This document shows, in pieces, positions 53,675 to 61,500 of a stretch of DNA of 64,000 bases. Within the stretch, counting starts at the first letter, position 1. Each line of letters starts with the position of its first letter. Below the pieces are notes generated by a model. It was not told where the DNA came from, made no database searches, and saw nothing but the letters and a program-made list of their open reading frames with translations. This DNA is from Pseudomonas sp. Seg1 (lineage in GTDB: Bacteria > Pseudomonadota > Gammaproteobacteria > Pseudomonadales > Pseudomonadaceae): the NCBI RefSeq assembly GCF_018326005.1, contig NZ_AP021903.1, forward strand, positions 1,676,001-1,740,000, read 5' to 3'. Made by a program: the position numbers and the translations under genes.

Positions 53675-55033
53675 TCATTTCAGCTCGGGCAGGCGCGCCT
53701 CGTTTTTCACTTCGGTCGCGGCGATCGCATCGGCAGGCAGCACCACCCGTTGTTTGCTCAGCAACTGGCCCATGTTCGCCAGCACGCGGTACATCGAATA
53801 TTCCTCGGTGTAGCGGATTTCGGTGTAGCGGCGGTTGGCGTTGTAGAGCTCGTTTTCGCTGTCGAGCAAATCGAGCAGGGTGCGTTGGCCAAGGCCGAAC
53901 TGATCCTGATACGCGGCGCGTACACGCTTGGTGGTTTCGGCGTATTCGCGGGCGGTCGGGGTCTGTTTTTTCGCGTTGACCATGGCGTTCCAGGCCAGGT
54001 GAATGTTCTCGTTCAACTGACGCAAGGCGTTGTTGCGGATGTCCATCGCCTGATTGATCTGGTGCGCATCGGAGGCCAGTCGTGCCTTGTCGCTGCCGCC
54101 ACGGAACAGGTTGTAGTTCATCACCACACCCACACGCCATTCGTTGTCGTGACCCTCATCGCCTTGCACGTTGTTGTTCGCGCCCACCGCCGCTTCTGCG
54201 TCGAAGCGTGGATAGAAAGGTGACTTGGCGACTTCGTACTGGCTCTCGGCCGATTGCACGTCGGCCTGTGCGGATTTCAGATACGGGTTGTTCTCGACCA
54301 TGCTCTGCTGGGCTTCCGGCAGGGAGGTGGGTAACTCGCCACGGGTCGAGGCCGGGGTTTCCAGCTCATCGGGCATACGCCCGACCACGCTGTAGAAGTT
54401 TGATTCGGCATCGGCCAGATCGACTTCGGCGGTGTCGAGGTTGTTCTGTGCCAGCGCTTTACGAGCGACCGACTGATCGGAGTCAGCGGTGCTGCCGACG
54501 CCGCGCTCGGTACGCAGGCCGATCTGATCGTTGACGCGCAAGTGCGCCTGCAGGTTGTTCCGGGCCAGCGTCACCAGTTCGCGGCGCTTGAGCACTTCGA
54601 GGTAGACCTCGATGGTGCGCAGGGCCAGATCCTGAGCGGTGCCTTGCGCGTAGTACGCGCGCGAATTGGACACGCCTTTGGTCCGTTCGACCTCGTTGGC
54701 GGTGTTGAAACCGTCGAAGAGCATTTGCCGCAGACGCAGCTCCGACTGGGTGTAATTGAGAATCTCGGTGTGGTGATTACCGAAGGCCCGGGTGTTGGTG
54801 TTGTCGCTGTAGCCGCGACCATAGGCGGCGTTCAAATCGACGGACGGGTAGAAGCCGCCCTTGGCAACTTTGACTTGTTCATCAGCCGACAGGCGTGCAT
54901 CCACGCGCGAAGCCAGTTCCGGGTGGGTCGCAATCGTGCTTTGGATCGCCTCGGTGAGGTTCATGGCCTGGGCTTGAGAAGTGCAAGCCATGGCCAGCAA
55001 AACCGCGCTGCAGAGGGGGGTTAGAACGCGCAT
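53675..55033 (-). CDS. TolC-family outer membrane protein
   Basis: From ATG 55033 the 452-residue protein has a signal peptide (MRVLTPLCSAVLLAMACTSQAQA). A TolC-like repeat follows: MNLTEAIQSTIATHPELASR, long helices and RVGVVMNYNLFRGG for the second repeat. It would form the outer-membrane exit duct. LapE is the described counterpart. The gene is first in the minus-strand operon. Confidence 0.9.
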   Translation of the reverse strand: MRVLTPLCSAVLLAMACTSQAQAMNLTEAIQSTIATHPELASRVDARLSADEQVKVAKGGFYPSVDLNAAYGRGYSDNTNTRAFGNHHTEILNYTQSELRLRQMLFDGFNTANEVERTKGVSNSRAYYAQGTAQDLALRTIEVYLEVLKRRELVTLARNNLQAHLRVNDQIGLRTERGVGSTADSDQSVARKALAQNNLDTAEVDLADAESNFYSVVGRMPDELETPASTRGELPTSLPEAQQSMVENNPYLKSAQADVQSAESQYEVAKSPFYPRFDAEAAVGANNNVQGDEGHDNEWRVGVVMNYNLFRGGSDKARLASDAHQINQAMDIRNNALRQLNENIHLAWNAMVNAKKQTPTAREYAETTKRVRAAYQDQFGLGQRTLLDLLDSENELYNANRRYTEIRYTEEYSMYRVLANMGQLLSKQRVVLPADAIAATEVKNEARLPELK

Positions 55034-55565
55034 GGGTGCATCTCCCTGAGTCCTGATGGTGTGTAACTGTCGCCAAATATTTGACGATATTTTTAGGTGT
55101 AGGCGTTTCACTCTTGTAACAACAGAGCTAAGAACATCCTGAAGCGTAGCTAAGAAAAAATTTTCATAAGGCTTATGCCGAAAAAAACTTATGCGCTTTG
55201 TAAAAAGCGGCACATTGTTCAGCACGAAAGCCTTTGTTTTATGCGCTTTAGGGAGTGCAAAAAGGCTTGAGGAAAGTTCCACTCACTTTGCGACATACGG
55301 CGAAGTACTGCTGAAGGGGAGGGACGCGTAGCGACGGATGAGCGACATTTTTTTGTCACTCGGGTGATTCACCATCGTTACGTAGCGTTAGTGGGCGTGC
55401 TGCCTTGAACAGGGTTCGGAAGTGCTTGATAGCACTGAAGTTTCCGTAAGGTGCTACCTGCGAAACGAACTGTCGAGGGTGCGAGCGTCGCCCCCGACAA
55501 CCCGATTGAGCCATGGGCTGCTTCGCTTACCAGTGCCGACGGTGGTCGGCAGCGGAGGATTTCAC
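55034..55565. other. Divergent promoter region of adhesin and T1SS operon
   Basis: This 532-base gap is AT-rich at 55080-55270 and carries no gene that I can support. The part nearest the adhesin (55440-55560) is GC-rich and forms hairpins. Promoters for both directions must lie here; no clear sigma motif was identified by eye. Confidence 0.6.
55535..55550 (+). promoter_or_regulatory. Leader hairpin just before the adhesin RBS
   Basis: GCCGAC (55535-55540) and GTCGGC (55545-55550) form a 6-bp stem with loop GGTG, ending three bases before GGAGG (55554-55558), which is the ribosome-binding site for ATG 55566. It could influence translation start. Confidence 0.45.
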
Positions 55566-58500
55566 ATGGCAACGCTCATCGGTACGGTTACTAAAGTCAT
55601 TGGCCAGGTTTTCGCTCAGTCAGCCGACGGTACAAAACGCGCACTGGTTGAAGGGGATCGCTTGTTTGCGGGCGATCAACTGATCACCGGGGCGGAAGGC
55701 GCCGTTGCCGTTCATCTGCAAAATGGCCAGGAATTGACCCTGGGCCGCGACAGCAGCCTGACCATGACCAGCCAGTTGCTGGCCGATCAGGCGGCGCATG
55801 TGAACGCGCCCGAAGTGCTGACCCCGAGCGAGGCGCAACTGACCGACGTCGAGCAGATCCAGAAAGCCATCGCCGCCGGTGACGACCCGACCAAATCCGC
55901 TGAAGCCACTGCAGCCGGCCCCAATGCACCGGGCGGCGCGCCGGGTGAATTGGGCGGCGGGCACAGTTTCGTTTTACTGACCGAAGTCGGCGGGCGGGTC
56001 GATCCGATCATCGGCTTCCCGACTGCCGGGTTCGGCGGTATCCCCGAGTTTCCCGAAGAACGCCACAACGCGGTCATCGACAACGGTGACAACACCGTGC
56101 CGGTGGTGCCACCGCCACCGGTCAACAATCTGGTCACCCTCAGCGGCCTTGCCGTGCCCGGCGGCGAGTTGACCCTCAATGAAGCCAATCTGCCTGATGG
56201 TTCGGCCGCCAATCCCGGCGCGCTGACCCAAAGCGGCAGCTTCACCGTGTCGGCGCCAGACGGGTTGAGCAGCCTGAGCGTGGGCGGCATCAGCCTGATC
56301 AACGCGGGCGTGGCTGTCGGCTTTCCACAATCGATCACCACGCAACTGGGCAACACGCTGACCATCACCGGATACAACCCGGCGACCGGCGTGGTCACTT
56401 ACAGCTACACCCTCAACGGCAACGAAACCCATGCCGCCGGCGACGGCACGAACAACCTCAGCGAACAGTTCACGGTGATTGCCGGCGACAGCAACGGCGA
56501 CAGCGCCACTGGCACGCTCGACGTCAACATCACCGACGACGTACCGAAAGCGGTGGATGACAGCAACACCTCGACAGCCTCGGAAACCTTGCTGACGCTG
56601 ACCGGTAATGTCCTGACCAACGATGTACAAGGCGCCGACCGTGTGGCCACCGGCCCGGTTACGCCCGGCACGTTCACCGGGACTTACGGCACTTTGGTGT
56701 TGAACGCCAACGGCACTTACACCTACACGCTGAACACCAGCGACGCGGATTTCAAAGCCTTGCACGGTGGTGGCGACGGCACGGAAACCTTCGCCTACAC
56801 CATCACCGATTCCGACGGCGACACCAGCACCGCGAACCTGGTTTTGCAGATTCACAACAACGATGATCCGGTGGTCATCAACGGCTTGAACGTCGAGGGC
56901 GGGGAACTGACGGTTTACGAGAAAAATCTCAGCGACGGCAGCGCGCCTGATGCAACCGCACTGACGCAAAACGGCACGTTCACCATCACGGCACTGGACG
57001 GTGTCACCACCCTGACGGTGGGCGGCATTGCCGTGGTCACCAACGGCGTGGCAGCAGGCTTCCCGCAATCGGTCACCACACCGCTGGGCAGCACGCTGAC
57101 CATCACCGGATTCAACGCCACTACCGGCGTGGTCAGCTACAGCTACACCCTGGTCGACAACGAAGCGCACCCGACCGCCAACGGCGCCAATACACTGCCT
57201 GAGCAGTTCGCGGTCACTGTGGTCGATGACAACGGCACCACCGCCAATGCCACCCTCGATGTAAACATCATCGACGACCTGCCAAAAGCCGTGGACGACA
57301 GCAACACCACCACCGCTTCGGAAACTCAACTGACACTGACCGGCAACGTCCTGACCAACGACGTGCAAGGCGCCGACCGTGTGCCGACGGGTGAAAATGC
57401 CGGACCGATCACGGCGGGTACTTTTACTGGCACTTACGGCACGCTGGTGCTGAATGCCGACGGCACTTACACCTACACGCTGAATCCGACCGATGCCGAT
57501 TTCAAAAACCTGCACGGCGGTGGCAACGGTACTGAAACCTTCACCTACACCATCACTGATTCGGACGGCGATACCAGCACCGCGAATCTCGTCTTGCAGA
57601 TCCACAACAACGACGACCCGGTGATCATCAACGGCTTGAACGTCGAGGGCGGTGAGCTGACGGTTTATGAGAAAAACCTCAGCGATGGCAGCGCACCGGA
57701 CTCCGCTGCGCTGACTCAGAACGGTACCTTCACGATCACCGCGCTGGACGGTGTCACCACGCTGACCGTCGGCGGCATTGCCGTCGTCACCAACGGCGTG
57801 GCAGCAGGCTTCCCGCAATCAGTCACCACACCGCTGGGCAGCACGCTGACCATCACCGGTTTCAACGCCACAACTGGTGTTGTCAGCTACAGCTACACCT
57901 TGGTCGACAACGAAGCGCATCCAACCGCCAACGGCGCGAACAACCTGCCTGAGCAGTTCGCCGTCACCGTGGTTGATGACAACGGCACCACCGCCAACGC
58001 GACCCTCGATGTAAACATCATCGATGACCTGCCAAAAGCCGTGGACGACAGCAACACCGCCACTGCTTCGGAAACTCAACTGACGCTGACCGGCAACGTG
58101 TTGACCAACGACGTGCAAGGCGCCGACCGTGTGCCGACGGGTGAAAATGCCGGGCCGATCACGGCGGGTACTTTTACCGGCACGTACGGCACGCTGGTGC
58201 TGAACGCCAACGGCACTTACACCTACACGCTGAATCCGACCGATGCCGATTTCAAAAACCTGCACGGCGGTGGCAACGGGACCGAAACCTTCACCTACAC
58301 CATCACCGATTCCGACGGCGACACCAGCACCGCCAACCTCGTCTTGCAGATCCACAACAACGACGATCCGGTGGTCATCAGCGGTCTCGATGTGAATGGC
58401 GGCGAACTGACGGTTTACGAGAAAAACCTCAGCGACGGCAGCGCACCGGACTCCGCTGCGCTGACTCAGAACGGCACGTTCACCATCACCGCGCTCGATG

Positions 58501-61500
58501 GCGTCACCACGCTTACCGTCGGCGGCATCGCCGTCGTCACCAATGGCGTCGCCGCAGGCTTCCCGCAATCAGTCACCACACCGCTGGGCAGCACGCTGAC
58601 CATCACCGGTTTCAACGCAGCAACCGGCGTGGTCAGCTACAGCTACACCCTGGTCGACAACGAAGCGCACCCAACCGCCAACGGCGCGAACAACCTGCCT
58701 GAGCAGTTCGCCGTCACCGTGGTCGACGACAACGGCACAACCGCCAACGCGACCCTCGATGTGAACATCATCGATGACCTGCCAAAAGCCGTGGACGACA
58801 ACAACACCACCACCGCTTCGGAAAGCCAACTGACACTGACCGGCAACGTATTGACCAACGACGTGCAAGGCGCCGACCGCGTAACTACCGGGCCGGTCAC
58901 CGCCGGCACTTTCACCGGGACCTACGGCACCTTGCAACTCAATGCCAACGGCACTTACACCTACACGTTGAACACCAACGACGCCGACTTCAAAAACCTG
59001 CACGGCGGTGGCAACGGGACCGAAACCTTCACCTACACCATCACCGATTCCGACGGCGACACCAGCACCGCCAACCTCGTCTTGCAGATCCACAACAACG
59101 ACGATCCGGTGGTCATCAGCGGCCTCGATGTGAATGGCGGCGAACTGACGGTTTACGAGAAAAATCTCAGTGACGGCAGCGCACCGGACTCCGCTGCGCT
59201 GACTCAGAACGGCACGTTCACCATCACCGCGCTCGATGGCGTCACCACGCTTACCGTCGGCGGCATCGCCGTCGTCACCAATGGCGTCGCCGCAGGCTTC
59301 CCGCAATCAGTCACCACACCGCTGGGCAGCACGCTGACCATCACCGGTTTCAACGCAGCAACCGGCGTGGTCAGCTACAGCTACACCCTGGTCGACAACG
59401 AAGCGCACCCAACCGCCAACGGCGCGAACAACCTGCCTGAGCAGTTCGCCGTCACCGTGGTCGACGACAACGGCACAACCGCCAACGCGACCCTCGATGT
59501 GAACATCATCGATGACCTGCCAAAAGCCGTGGACGACAACAACACCACCACCGCTTCGGAAAGCCAACTGACACTGACCGGCAACGTATTGACCAACGAC
59601 GTGCAAGGCGCCGACCGCGTAACTACCGGGCCGGTCACCGCCGGCACTTTCACCGGGACCTACGGCACCTTGCAACTCAATGCCAACGGCACTTACACCT
59701 ACACGTTGAACACCAACGACGCCGACTTCAAAAACCTGCACGGCGGTGGCAACGGGACCGAAACCTTCACCTACACCATCACCGATTCCGACGGCGATAC
59801 CAGCACCGCGAACCTCGTCTTGCAGATCCACAACAACGACGATCCAGTGGTCATCAGCGGTCTCGATGTGAATGGCGGCGAACTGACGGTTTACGAGAAA
59901 AATCTCAGTGACGGCACCAGTCCCGATGCGCCGGCACTGACCCAGAGCGGCACCTTCACCGTGACCGCCCTCGATGGCCTGCAAACCCTGACCGTGGGCG
60001 GTATTGCCGTGGTGACCGGCGGCGTCGCCGCAGGCTTTCCGCAATCGATCGTCACGCCACTCGGCAGTACGTTGACCATCACCGGTTACAACGCAACCAC
60101 CGGTGTGGTCAGCTACAGCTACACCCTGGTCGACAACGAAACCCATCCGAACGCCAACGGTGCCAACAGCATTACCGAGAACTTCAATGTCGTCGCCACG
60201 GACACCGACGGCAGCACGGCCAGCGGCCAGATCAACGTCAATATCGTCGATGACCTGCCCAGCGCTCATCCCGACGCAGCCTCGGTGGCGGAGGGCGGTA
60301 CGGTCAGCGGCAACGTGCTCGACAATGACATCGGCGGCGCTGACGGCCCGGCCGCGACTGGCGCAGTAGTGGGCGTCCGCGCCGGTGCCGACACTTCGAC
60401 TTCCGCCATCGGGGGCCTGAACGCGCAAATCAACGGCACCTACGGCTACCTGACCCTCGACGCCAACGGCAACGCGGTTTATCACAGCAATCCGAACACC
60501 GTGAACGGCCCGGGCGCGGTGGACGTATTCACCTACACCGTGCGCGATTCTGACGGTGATGAGAGCACCACCACCATCACCATCGATGTCGCCAACAGCA
60601 AGCTGTACGCGACAAGCGACACCGACGTCACCGTCTACGAAAAAGCGCTCGACCTGACCAAGGACGGCGCCGATCTGGCCCCTGGTACGGTCACCGGCAG
60701 CGATCCGAGCAATACCGGCGAAACCGCGTCCGGCACGCTGGTCGGCTCGGTCACCGGCGCCGTCGGTGCGATCAGTTATGCGCTGGTCGGCAGTGCCACC
60801 GGCAACTATGGGCAGATCGTCCTCAACCCCAACGGCACCTACACCTACACCCTGACATCGCCGGCGACCACCACGCCGCACGCCGACGACGGGGCCAACA
60901 CCCTGACCGAAACCTTTACCTATCAGGCCACCGATTCGCTGGGCAACGTCGTCACCAGCACCATCGTCGTCAGCATCGTCGATGACGTGCCGAAAGCGGT
61001 AAATGACAGCAACGCCAGCACCGCCTCGGAAAGCCAACTGACGCTGACCGGCAACGTGCTGACCAATGACGTGCAAGGCGCCGATGTCATCGCGACCGGT
61101 CCGAATGCCGGTCCGATCACGCCCGCCACGATCGTCGGGACCTACGGCACCCTGGTACTCAACGCCAACGGCACTTACACCTACACGCTGGATACCAGCG
61201 ACGCCGACTTCAAAAATCTGCACGGCGGTGGCAACGGCACCGAGACCTTCACCTACACCCTGACCGATGCCGACGGCGACACCAGCACCGCCAACCTGGT
61301 GCTGAACATCCACAACAACGACGATCCGGTGGTGCTCAACGGCCTTGACGTCAATGGCGGCGAACTCACCGTTTACGAGAAAAACCTCAGCGACGGCACC
61401 AGCCCCAACGCACCGGCCCTGACCCAGAGCGGCACCTTTACCGTCACCGCCCTCGATGGTCTGCAAACCCTCACCGTCGGTGGCATTGCCGTGGTCACTA

